A stretch of DNA of 64,000 nt from Penicillium oxalicum. Taxonomy: Eukaryota > Ascomycota > Eurotiomycetes > Eurotiales > Aspergillaceae. Within the stretch, counting starts at the first letter, position 1. Each line of letters starts with the position of its first letter. The stretch spans positions 2,790,001 through 2,854,000 of the forward strand of contig NC_064653.1 in NCBI RefSeq assembly GCF_001723175.1, given 5' to 3'. Under the pieces are notes generated by a model. The model searched no databases, had not been told where the DNA came from, and saw nothing but the letters and a program-made list of their open reading frames with translations. Positions 46,002-55,893 of this stretch are shown here, piece after piece. The translations under genes were made by a program, and so were the position numbers.

Positions 46002-47252
46002 GGCAGAGTGTATTACCGATTTCACCGATCAGATACTGGAGACGTAAATGCAGACTCGCGCGCGCGTACAGGCGAAAAGAAGTACACGGCTAAGTTTGCG
46101 TTTCTTTCCCCTGTTTTTTCTGGAGGCGTCTCGGGACGAATGCGAGGATGAGGGGATTATGTTGGCCAAGTACCGCGACAGAAAGAGCGCCACTTGATAT
46201 GTTCCGTGTAAACACTTTATTCAGAGAGCGAGGTTTCTTCTTTTTTTTTTCGGAACCTCAAGGCTGTACTCTCGACTCCAAATGTATGAGCAGACCTCGG
46301 CAACCCTTGAATTGTCGAGAGCGGCGAGCACGCGCAGAGGACGTTATCGCGATAAGCAACTTCAGTCCGAGGAGCTGACGGCAGTTTGGTCAAATTGCTG
46401 AAAAGGGCAGGGATTCTTCCCAAAAATAGTAAGCAGAAGATGCTTTACTTCGTCCAGCGTCAATCGAGCTCAATCAGAAATTCACGGTACCACAGAACCA
46501 CAATCTACAACCAAATCGGATCTAGTCGTCCATTCTGGCTCAACTACGCAAAGGCCGACACCAGCACTCAAAATCATCAACGTTGATAATCAAGTCTTCA
46601 TAACTCTATTTTCCACTCGCACATTTTGGGGAGGTCTGCCGGCAGCCATGGGAGAGCAGCACAAGAGCACAGACGCCTATTTACAAAGAATCCCGACCGA
46701 AGCGAACAATAGAGAGAACAATACCAGACTCCATGCTGGCCAGAAAGCACTACCCTTCCGCCGTTCGGGGCGCTGAAGAAGAAAAAGATGTCTGAGGAAT
46801 GAAGAAGCGGAAAAGAAGAGAAAGATCAGAGGGGGAGGGGGGGGGAGAGAGACAAAAAAGGAGTAGAGGAGAGAAGGGTAACAATAACAAGAGTACACAA
46901 GAATTCGTCATCAGTGGAGAACAAAAGACTCCAACATAAAGAGGTCATCATCCGTTTCACACGCATGCGCGCGTCGCCAGTCGAGACTCTTCCATCATCA
47001 AGATGGGGGTCACGCCCGACTGATGGCCGCCGCGGAATCAAATTAAAGAAAAATTCAGTGGGGGGGTTGGAAAAAATAAAAGGATATTTGGGGAGGTGAA
47101 ATAAAGTCGACGCGGCTGAGCGGACGCAAGGGTCATGTTTCAATGATCGCGTACACTTGGCCAGAAAATGGGGAGAGGGAAGGAGGGATGGGGAGGAAAG
47201 GGAGACGAGGAGGCAGGATGCCTGGCATCACACAGCCTCATCGCAGAAATGA
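46002..47252. other. intergenic region
   Basis: A 1.25 kb spacer between the start of the HhH-like gene and the end of the Ahc1-like gene. It contains the promoter of the former and the presumably long 3' UTR of the latter, with purine-rich runs (46840-46880, 47160-47215). No gene is supported. Confidence 0.5.
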
Positions 47253-49469
47253 TCACAGACTCGGTCCGTGGGCGGGCTTGGACGGAGTCTCCTTCGGATT
47301 CTGCGTGCCATCGGCCTTGGGGTCGGCGACTCCCGCTCCAACGGAGAATTTCTTCCCCCGATTCTGCTTGGGTGGCTTGGAGATGGGAGCCGTCGCTGGA
47401 GAGCGAGGGTGCGTGAGGGTCGGATCAGACTTGGGCTCAGGAGCAGCCGTCGTGGAGGGAGCACCGGCGCGCTCATCATCCTCAACTTGAATGTGGCGGA
47501 ACTCTTGCTCTTCCTCGTCGGCCTCGGAGGAGCTCGGACTGTCCGAGTCCGATGCGGCCTCGTAATCGTCGTCGTCGTCACTCACGAGACTGGGCGCCTG
47601 GTTGGACTCAAGGGTGTTGGGGCTGAGATTGGCCGAGTGGTCGAGGCTATCCCTGTCCCGTGCACTGTGCACCAGCGACGGATGAGGTCCACTGGGGAGG
47701 GAAGCAAAGTCGAGGAAGGACTGTTGATAGGACGGACGAGTGGGAGTGACGGCCACGGAATCGGGGTGTTCATCGCGATCCAAGCCTTTGCGACTGTCCG
47801 ATCGTTGCAGGCTCGCGGTGGCCGCCGCGGTCGGCATTCGCATGGGCTGCCGGGCCGTGGACACGCCATCACGGGAGGAAGGCCGGCGCTGCCCGTTGGG
47901 CTGACTGGCCGATTCCTGGTCCGAGTCGTCATCGAAAAGGCTGCTGAGGTCGACCGGCGTCTTGGCCTCTTCCACCAACTTGTTCAGGTCCAGGCCAAGG
48001 CCACGGTCACGCATGAGAGCGGACAAGTGAGGAGTCGCGGGCGAGGCCAGGAAGGATGGGTTGTGCTCCACCTTGGCCCGTTGGCACTGACGGCGAGGCT
48101 CCGACTTGGGCTGCACCGCCGCGGTTGGTGGCGCGACGACGGACGGGGACTCGCTGGCCCGGGGCGTCTGAGGAGCGACCGCCAACTCGAGGGAGAGAGT
48201 CGGCAGCTGCGTCGACCGAATCAACGGGTGAACCAGGCCAGAAGTCTGACTATTCCCCGAAAGGGACTCATTGCGTGACGGGGCCGCAGCCACAGCGGGA
48301 GAGGTAGCGGCCGGCGTGGCCGCGGTACCCAGAATGTTGCCTGCCGCATCGACCTCGACGGGTTCGCCAGAGGCCATGGCTGCCGCATCGTGGCTGGCAA
48401 AGTTCCGGTTGTGAGCAATACGACAGTGATTGATGAAGCCCTGAGTACTCGAAAAGTTATCCCGACGACAATCCAGGCACACCAGTTTGACCAGCACCTG
48501 ATCGGATTTGCGTCGAATGAGCATCGGCCCCGGTTTCTCCTTGGGGGCCGGATAGCCGGCGGACAATGATTGGAACTTCGTTTGTGGCATCCCCCGCGAG
48601 GGTCGGGTCTTGCCCGCCAGCGAGCTAAAGTCCATGGGGTTCCCACGCGTCGAGCGACCCTCGGGCACCGCGAAGCTGCCGTGTCGCATCGTCCCGGGGG
48701 CGGACTCCATCTCGCCACCGTCAAATCGCGGGTCTGGAAGCAGCCATCGCGCATAGTGGCGGGAGTAAGGGCCTTCCGTCACCCCCCAGGGCGCGGGCGA
48801 GATCGGTGCTGGTCCATTTCCAGGCTGCAGCACCGACGCACCCGTGCCGGCGCTCACATCGGCCGATATTCCAGAGACTGCTGATCCCGGGTAGGGGATC
48901 TCAGCGCAGCGTCGCAGCTGTTCCAAGGCGACTTGACACTTGGCAATCTCTTGGTCAATCAGGCGCAGCTCATTGTGCTTGAGGAGGACCTCGAGGCTCA
49001 GCTGGGCCGTGATGGTGTCGCGCACACGATTCACATCCGGGCGCACCTTTGCGGACGGGGTCTTGGCCGGTTCCGGGACTGGGTCGCGCGTGATCGTCGC
49101 CGGGGCTGATACTGATGCTGAGGCCGAGGCGGGTTCGGAGAAGGGAGTGACGGGAAGGTCTTGCTCCGACTTGATGGCGACGATCGACGGGGACGGTGTC
49201 GTCGTGGAGGAGGCTACCGTCGTACTCGTGGTCGTGGTCGCTGGAGACTGATCTGTGCGAAGCTTGGTCGCTGGAGGCGCCTCGGTGACGGCGGACTCGG
49301 AGCGTTTGCGCTTGAGCAAGGGCGGTATTGACTGCGACAGTGGGTTGACCTTGACGTTCAAGTTCATGTTGAGGGAGGGAGGGCAGCCAGCGGGAGCCAG
49401 CATGGTGACGTCCTCGGGCAACACCTTGTTGCCTCCGATGGGAGAAGGCCAGGGCAAGAGGCGAAACAT
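47253..49469 (-). CDS. Ahc1-like C2H2 zinc-finger protein (ADA histone acetyltransferase-type)
   Basis: Single exon of 738 residues from ATG 49469 (MFRLLPWPSPIGGNK). The frame stays open another 218 codons upstream, but that part is translated CT-rich leader (Pro/Ser/Phe runs), so I took the internal start. After a Ser/Thr/Pro-rich region there is a helical segment (VRDTITAQLSLEVLLKHNEL, then RLIDQEIAKCQVALEQLRRC). A conserved block follows: YARWLLPDPRFDGG, then a zinc finger of type C-x2-C-x13-H-x4-H (VKLVCLDCRRDNFSSTQGF and INHCRIAHNRNF). This combination is typical of the fungal AHC1-like family; yeast Ahc1 anchors the ADA form of the Gcn5 acetyltransferase complex. The C-terminal half is disordered with acidic runs (DDDDDYEAASDSDSPSSSEA). 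It is probably nuclear. Membership in an ADA complex is inferred from family only. Confidence 0.82.
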   Translation of the reverse strand: MFRLLPWPSPIGGNKVLPEDVTMLAPAGCPPSLNMNLNVKVNPLSQSIPPLLKRKRSESAVTEAPPATKLRTDQSPATTTTSTTVASSTTTPSPSIVAIKSEQDLPVTPFSEPASASASVSAPATITRDPVPEPAKTPSAKVRPDVNRVRDTITAQLSLEVLLKHNELRLIDQEIAKCQVALEQLRRCAEIPYPGSAVSGISADVSAGTGASVLQPGNGPAPISPAPWGVTEGPYSRHYARWLLPDPRFDGGEMESAPGTMRHGSFAVPEGRSTRGNPMDFSSLAGKTRPSRGMPQTKFQSLSAGYPAPKEKPGPMLIRRKSDQVLVKLVCLDCRRDNFSSTQGFINHCRIAHNRNFASHDAAAMASGEPVEVDAAGNILGTAATPAATSPAVAAAPSRNESLSGNSQTSGLVHPLIRSTQLPTLSLELAVAPQTPRASESPSVVAPPTAAVQPKSEPRRQCQRAKVEHNPSFLASPATPHLSALMRDRGLGLDLNKLVEEAKTPVDLSSLFDDDSDQESASQPNGQRRPSSRDGVSTARQPMRMPTAAATASLQRSDSRKGLDRDEHPDSVAVTPTRPSYQQSFLDFASLPSGPHPSLVHSARDRDSLDHSANLSPNTLESNQAPSLVSDDDDDYEAASDSDSPSSSEADEEEQEFRHIQVEDDERAGAPSTTAAPEPKSDPTLTHPRSPATAPISKPPKQNRGKKFSVGAGVADPKADGTQNPKETPSKPAHGPSL

Positions 49470-49653
49470 GCCATGCGAAGGAGACAGGCAGGCCGAGTTG
49501 GGCTGGATTAGGCTGAACGGAAAAGTCGAATTAGGATGGGCAACCACGGATGGATCGGTCCATGCGCGAGAGAGTGGCCGGTCGGACACTTTGGGATGAG
49601 GTAAGGATGTTTGTTTTGACGTGATTGGCGACGGGAGTGCACACCACTGGTGA

Positions 49654-49677
49654 GGTTGGGTTGGGTTGGGTTGGGTT
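49654..49677. repeat. (GGTTG)n short tandem repeat
   Basis: About four to five pentamer units of GGTTG in the leader of the Ahc1-like gene. It resembles, but is not, the TTAGGG telomere unit. Confidence 0.8.
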
Positions 49678-51065
49678 TTGAGGTCGGGTATTTTTAATTG
49701 GTTTGAGAGAAAAAAAAAAGAGAAGACTCTTTCTTTTTGTTTTTTTCTCTTCTCTTTGAAAACTTGATGACGGAAAAGGAGAAGGAGGGAGATAAAATTA
49801 CAATATGGGGGGTGGTCGATGTGGGTTGACGGTAGTGTAGTGTGGGAGTGAAGGTATTCGTGAGTTGGGTGGAAAGGGAAGGGGGAACAACAGAAGGAGC
49901 GGACGTCGACGTCGAGAGAATTATCGCGCGACCGTGTCAACTTGGACCACCTCTGAACTGGGGTGGAGACGGGGGGAAACACTCGGTGGGGAGGATTACG
50001 GAAGAGGGTGGCGAAAAAAGAAAAACAATGGGATGGAGAGAGCACCAGGAGAGGTGGAGATGGTGACGAAGAACGGTGGAGCAGACGAAGAGGAAGAGGG
50101 TGAGAGAGGAGAGGTGAAGGCACGGGAATGGGCCAAGAGGTGGAAGAAGGGAGAAGGAAAGAAAAAAAAAATGGAAGACCGAAGGAGATGGAAGGGAAGA
50201 TGGGTCAGATGGGGGGGGGGGCAAAAGGGCGATAAAAAAAAACGACGAGTAGAATGTGAGCCGTTTGGGTAGAAAGGAGAGGAAAAAAAGAAAAGTAGAT
50301 GGAGCAGAACAAGAAGAATCACAACATGTTGCAGAGGGAATAGTCCAGACTCCGTAGTGATGATGATTCCAGCCTGGTCGATCAGTCCAATAATTTATTC
50401 CCCTCGCTGTTTGGCTGGAATGGGAGACAAGGGCAGTGCACTCATCCGCATCACCGCCCAGTGTACCTGTCTACCGAGACAAGAGAGAACTACGAGGGAA
50501 GAAGAGGTGGTTCCTGGAATACTTTATGTTCTAGTGACCCCGATAGATACGAAGAATCAGAGCCAATGAATCGGCTACACAAAAGTAGCTGGAAGTTATC
50601 CCCCTAGTAGGAGTCTAAGTATAAAAGGCTATGAGTCTCCTACAACTGAGGAACATCACTGGGGTGAGATCATTCTATAGAGTGAAAACAGAGCAGTGCA
50701 AGGGAGTAGACAATCCACAACTCCAGTTCCCTCCCAGAGAGTCCATCGCGATCCGCACCCAGCCAGGGCAGAAAGGGAGAAAAAGGGGGAGTCGAGGGGA
50801 CCCCCAACAGCAGCCAAGCGCAACAAGCAAGCACCTGAGCAGTGGTGCTCACTTTTGGGGCAAACGCCAGGCCATCCTGGCCAGAGACCAATGATGACCA
50901 ACGGTGAGGATCACTGGAGCCGATGGAGTAAAAGGGGATACGATGCAAAGTGAGTTGTCCAGTCAAGCCCGGCAGAGGCTCCGGGGCGCACACATGCCAG
51001 TCCACTTTACAGTGGAGTCCATGATGTGATTCTCAAACAGGCCTCGAACGGAGGGTGAAACTGGA

Positions 51066-51080
51066 GGGGGGGGGGGGGGG
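51066..51080. repeat. 15-G homopolymer
   Basis: A run of 15 G within the non-coding stretch, with a risk of length error. No function is implied. Confidence 0.9.
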
Positions 51081-51520
51081 AATCAGAAAAGGGTTGATCT
51101 CAAGAGACACTCGAGACCACACGGAGGATACACCAAGATAAGATAGGATAGAGAAAAAGGATGAGGAGCCGACTCTCTGCTAACGGTCGGGATGAGATGT
51201 ACCCTCGTCAGGAGTAGGTACATGTCGTCTCCGCTATCAGGTACCTCTGCTGGACATGGGGAAACAAGCGAAGCTCAGTCAACTGCGTAGACACGTCATG
51301 CATTTGCTGCCGAGAACCTTCCTGAGCTTGCCAGGTAAACCTTCAAAAGTACCAAGATGGGTGATAAGATGATCTCCGATGGAGATGCGACTACCTAGGC
51401 CTCTTCCATCGGACACACAGTCAAATGACCCTAGGCGTTGTCCAAAGGACCTTCAAATCGAATGATATCTACATCGGCACTATATGCACTGGAATCAGAG
51501 CCCTTTGAAGAGAAAATCAT

Positions 51521-51536
51521 ACACACACACACACAC
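51521..51536. repeat. (AC)8 microsatellite
   Basis: A 16-base AC dinucleotide run in non-coding DNA. Confidence 0.9.
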
Positions 51537-53928
51537 AGAAGGATCATGCCTCTATCACCAAGCCCAAAAAAAGTGATGCATCATAAATCTTGATCTCATC
51601 CAGAGTATACATCTCGCTCACCCACTCTCGCACACATCCACATCCATCGGCCGTGCGCAAAACCGGATGCGTGCGGCTCCCCTATCCATGTTCCGGCGAT
51701 GTATCCCCGCTGGTCCAAGCCACTCACGCACAGACGGACTCCACTCACACAACAAAAGAAACGAAGAACAAGCCCTGACTGGCTGCCCCCTTGTGAGAAT
51801 AGAGCACAAGAGGACGAGTCACAGTACAATGGACTTCTATACTAACACCCATAGAACAGCTAGTACTCTAAAGTACCAAAGTATGGTTCAAAATCCCCCC
51901 CATCCTTAAGTGTCCACTCGTCTCCAATCCACCGACCAGGGGGTCTGTCCCAGTCCATCACCCCGGTCGGGGGGCACTCAGTCTGACCCAATCATGCTGT
52001 CTTGCCCGCCAGGATTGTTCAACTTGGTGTGTTGGATCACAGTCCACATTTCAACCGTCGGTTCCCGAGCCTTTTTCTGGAGTTGCCTACAGGTCTTTTT
52101 GCCAAGGAATCACGCTTCTCGGCAGAAGTCCCTTGGGTACCGGCCTGGGCCTTTTGTTTGTATCCCACCTTGGCAAATCTGCTTTGATTCAGTTGGATGA
52201 AAAGTATGAATGTATACCTGGTCCAATCAGACCATATCTGAGGTGCAATATCTGTAGTAGATATAACCCAGCTCACAAGGCAAGCCATGCCTGATCAATC
52301 CATCTACTTCTGTTATAGAAAGTGTATGATAGTCTAGCTTCTCTCTATATCACCCTAGTCCCGAGAAGAAAAACACAGTCCTATCTGGCTTAGAAGTGAA
52401 AGATTCTCCTAGGAAACAGAATGAGGAACGATTGTCCGGGTCTACCTTTATCTACCTAGCTAGGCTTTTTTTCAAAAGGATCACTCTCTAAACTGCACTG
52501 TCATAGGTATACACTGATAGTATCAGTCCTACTCCAGGATATACATACGCTTCAGGCAGGCAAATCTATTATCACCATGCTGCTGGTATGTGCATACATC
52601 ATACATTTTGAATCAAAGAATACAGCCACTATACACCAGATGCTTCCAGCTACCCTATCCACTCAGAAACATGGAGGACCATCCATCAATGCCCTCGTCC
52701 GTCTCGGAAGAGTTTGGTTGTCGATCCACGCCCATGCGTCTCCCGTCGGATAGGCACAGTACCACGGTTGCCTAACTCTCTATCATGGATGGACTCGTAC
52801 CTACAATACAGAGATATAAAATATAGCCCATATCTACAGTCCCATGAATCTTCTTGCGAGAAATAGGTAGAATGTCTGATTCAGCCGGTTTCACAATCCC
52901 TCGTATTCATATCTCCAAAGTCGAAACCTCCCAATCTGGAACTCGTCTTCAGACAGACCACCAGGTAGACAGTGAACCTAGCAGTGGTGCCACATAGGCA
53001 GTGTAAAGGATAGAACCCCTCCTTTTTTTTTTGGAACAGTGTCAACTCAAGACACTACTGTAAATTTATACTCAGGCAATCCGGATGGGCATGACTAATC
53101 CTCAAATTGACGCCCGTACTCCTAATCCCCTTACCCACCCTTCTAATATGATCACATGGAAATATTTCGCCGTCCAGTCGGTGCAGATACGAACACCCGA
53201 TGATACACACACATATATCCTACTGTATTATTATCATACAAAATACCACACAGAGTATGCCAAGTACTGGAACTTTGGCGCAATTCAGATTATATGGATC
53301 TACCTGTTCTGGTCATGTATCGCGCCTGGCATCAATGTTCAAACTACTCACTACGACCTCGATTCATCCTTTGTGGGCACTGGGCACATTATTGCAGCTT
53401 TGATCATCACGGAAAGTCTCAGATTGGATCGGCCCAGGTCGGGACAGGTACGAGCTCCTGGCCCACTGGAAAACATGGGATACCTAGGACCGATGAGCTC
53501 AACCTCTATAGCAACAAGTGAGCTTGGCATGCGTGTTTCTTTATACTCTGACAGATACTAATTTTGGTAATTTCGGACCGACTCCCTCGAGCCTTGCTCC
53601 AAGGTTCAGCCAAAGCCTTGATCGCAATAAGGTCATTGCCCAATAACCAATGGACCGTGATTTCTTCAGACAGGGCCTTGAAAACCAAAGCGAAAAGAAC
53701 AGAGTGCATTGCGGAAGAAACTAACATGATATACTCTATCAATAAAACTGCGGTTTATGGTCAATCCCCGTGTCACGGAGTCTCGCTGTGGCAATTCCAC
53801 AGTGCTAACCCGCCTGAGTCATGGCTTTTTCTTCTTCTTTTTTACTTTCTTTTTCTAGAAAGCGATTCGCTCTCCAGCTTTCTCGATCCAGATTACCGGA
53901 CAAAAATCCCCCCCCCCGAAACCCTTCC

Positions 53929-55893
53929 CTACTGACCCTTGTAGACGGCAGTTGCGTTGGCCCAGAACTGATCAAAGACACCATCCCCCGTGATTGGAAT
54001 GATTGACTTGGGAAGCTCCTCGCCCTGGTCATTCCGATCATTGACTGTTGCAGCCTTGGTTTTCATCATCCATGCTTCTGCAGCATGAAACTCGGTAGTG
54101 GCCTGGGCTTGATCCCCTCGATCCAGTGCATCGAGCATAGAAATCAAGTGTTGGCAAGCTTTGGCCCACTGCATCGCAACCGTCGTCCACGGTGCTACAT
54201 CGTCCGCAAATCCCTTCATCGCCATGCGAGGAAGCACGTCGGGAAGGGTCGCCAGTAAGGCCAGACGACTGCTCAGCGTGGCACGCCCGTTGTCTCCGCC
54301 AGGGGTGGTGGTCGATTTTTTTGTCCGGCCCGCCCAGAATGCTGCCACGTCTTGGCTCAGCTGAGGCGCGTGAACTTCTGGCGAACGGTAGGGCCAATCT
54401 TGGTTGAGATCAACAAAGGCGAGCAGAGCGTCGTGCACCTTCTTATCAGCCCCCGAGAGTTCCCAGAGAACCATGGCCATGGAGTCTTGTGCATTGTACG
54501 TGGGCCCATTCCACATGTAGTCACCGTAGTTGGCAAGTGCCGGCATCGAGGCGTATGCTTGCTCCATCGGATTGGAAGTGAAGCCAAGAAGGTATTTGTA
54601 GAGACCCGGGGCCCGGCCAGTGAGTGGATTGAGAAACAAGCGATCTCGTTTCCCATCATTCACGGGGAAATTGTCCCACAAAAATAGCTTGTCAGTCACA
54701 TAGGTTGTATCCGCTCGCTGAACGCTTGTGTCGTTGATTTGATCACTAAAAACCCCCTCGCCAGTCCACTGAATGCTGATGTTCTTGTTGAGCATGGTGC
54801 CGAGCTCCCCCTTGTACGGGTCTGGCGCACTGCCGGCGTAGTTTGTCGGAACAATTTCCAGGTCGTTCAGACCGTTCGGCACAAGGTATTCTTCCTGAAT
54901 TCGATTCAGATAGTAGGCCTGAGCGTCGGCAAGCCAGTGCCAGTTACCCGAATCAACCCACTTTTGCTTATCCGAGTCGCAGTGGAAGACGGTAGGTATG
55001 TCGTCAAAGGCAATATAAAAACTTCTCACGCCGAGCTTACGAACTTGGTCAAATTTCTCAATAGTTGTCTTGAAGTCGGCGTCGGAAGAGTAGCATAAAT
55101 CCAAGCCTGGAGAAAGAGCAAAGGTAAAATCGACGTGGTTGGCATTCGCCGTTTCGACAAGCTCCTGGAGCTGGGACAAGGCATCGCCGGTATAGAGAGA
55201 GCGCCATTTGGCACGGAGCAAGGGGTCATCCTTGGGAGTATAAATGTACGTGTTCATTTTGTGCTTGCCATAGAACACAAGCTGATCAAGACGAGCCTGG
55301 TGGGACCAGGGCTCACCGTAGAAGCCCTCGATCGAGCCACCAATCGACATGAGCGGCCAGTCGCGGACGTGAACTCCGGGAATCTCGTGGTCTCGAACGA
55401 GCTGACGAAGTGTCTGTGCCGCGTAGTAAGTGCCACGCTGGTCGACGCCATTGAGCACGACACTAGGCTGGCCGTGATAGGTGCCGGTTGCAAGGACATA
55501 ACCATCGGGAAGCAGACCATCTGCAGATTTTCCGGTAAAGACCTTGGCAATATCGACCGCGAGATGATTTTCAGCTTGAGTTCCAATAACGATCTGCGTA
55601 CCCTTGCCTGTCGATGTGGGTGAAATAACGGTATTTCCCCCGACCGATGCCACAACAGTCTTGATTACATCAAGCGCACCAAGATCAGTTGTATTGCCAA
55701 TAACGATGGTCACGTCTCGCTGTGAAAGAGTAATTGCCGGGCCTTGAAAAGACAACTGTTGCGGGGTGGGTGATAGTTGGAGCGGATTACTGGCCCGACT
55801 CGTGGGTGCAGGTGCAGCCTTTGCTGAAGCAACGACGAGCAAAATAAGGACCAGGACTGGTAAGGGGAATGCCCGTCGTAGTTGGAAGAGCAT
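53929..55893 (-). CDS. secreted GH84 beta-N-acetylglucosaminidase
   Basis: Single exon of 654 residues with signal peptide (MLFQLRRAFPLPVLVLILLV). An N-terminal alpha/beta domain (LSPTPQQLSFQGPAITLSQR ... GVDQRGTYYAAQTLRQLV) precedes the GH84 barrel, which opens with IGGSIEGFYGEPWSHQARLD and MNTYIYTPKDDPL. The neighbouring acidic pair in SFYIAFDDIP (Asp297-Asp298) corresponds to the two catalytic Asp of GH84 O-GlcNAcase and NagJ enzymes, which use substrate-assisted retention. Later conserved parts are IQWTGEGVFS, LFLWDNFPVND and PMEQAYASMPALANYGDYMW. The C-terminal region is helical. Secretion suggests action on extracellular GlcNAc glycoconjugates, chitin fragments or hyaluronan-type substrates, not intracellular O-GlcNAc. 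The gene has no introns and bacterial-like domain order, which hints at acquisition from bacteria; that needs a tree. Long gene-poor flanks surround it. Confidence 0.93.
   Translation of the reverse strand: MLFQLRRAFPLPVLVLILLVVASAKAAPAPTSRASNPLQLSPTPQQLSFQGPAITLSQRDVTIVIGNTTDLGALDVIKTVVASVGGNTVISPTSTGKGTQIVIGTQAENHLAVDIAKVFTGKSADGLLPDGYVLATGTYHGQPSVVLNGVDQRGTYYAAQTLRQLVRDHEIPGVHVRDWPLMSIGGSIEGFYGEPWSHQARLDQLVFYGKHKMNTYIYTPKDDPLLRAKWRSLYTGDALSQLQELVETANANHVDFTFALSPGLDLCYSSDADFKTTIEKFDQVRKLGVRSFYIAFDDIPTVFHCDSDKQKWVDSGNWHWLADAQAYYLNRIQEEYLVPNGLNDLEIVPTNYAGSAPDPYKGELGTMLNKNISIQWTGEGVFSDQINDTSVQRADTTYVTDKLFLWDNFPVNDGKRDRLFLNPLTGRAPGLYKYLLGFTSNPMEQAYASMPALANYGDYMWNGPTYNAQDSMAMVLWELSGADKKVHDALLAFVDLNQDWPYRSPEVHAPQLSQDVAAFWAGRTKKSTTTPGGDNGRATLSSRLALLATLPDVLPRMAMKGFADDVAPWTTVAMQWAKACQHLISMLDALDRGDQAQATTEFHAAEAWMMKTKAATVNDRNDQGEELPKSIIPITGDGVFDQFWANATAVYKGQ

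Larger units (their letters stand above)
49470..53928. other. leader plus gene-poor region
   Basis: The first 800 bases are the CT-rich 5' leader or promoter of the Ahc1-like gene (minus), including a (GGTTG)n run at 49654-49677. From about 50.3 to 53.9 kb no ORF has recognisable content and no splice-linked exons emerge. It holds a 15-G run (51066-51080) and a CA repeat (51521-51536). The right end is the 3' flank of the GH84 gene. Confidence 0.5.

Noticed and set aside
47268..48278. 336-codon plus-strand ORF
   Set aside because: It is antisense to the Ahc1-like coding region, which has a clear zinc finger and is the real gene.
49654..49677. Possible telomere-like repeat
   Set aside because: The unit is GGTTG, not TTAGGG, with few copies, and it lies between ordinary genes.
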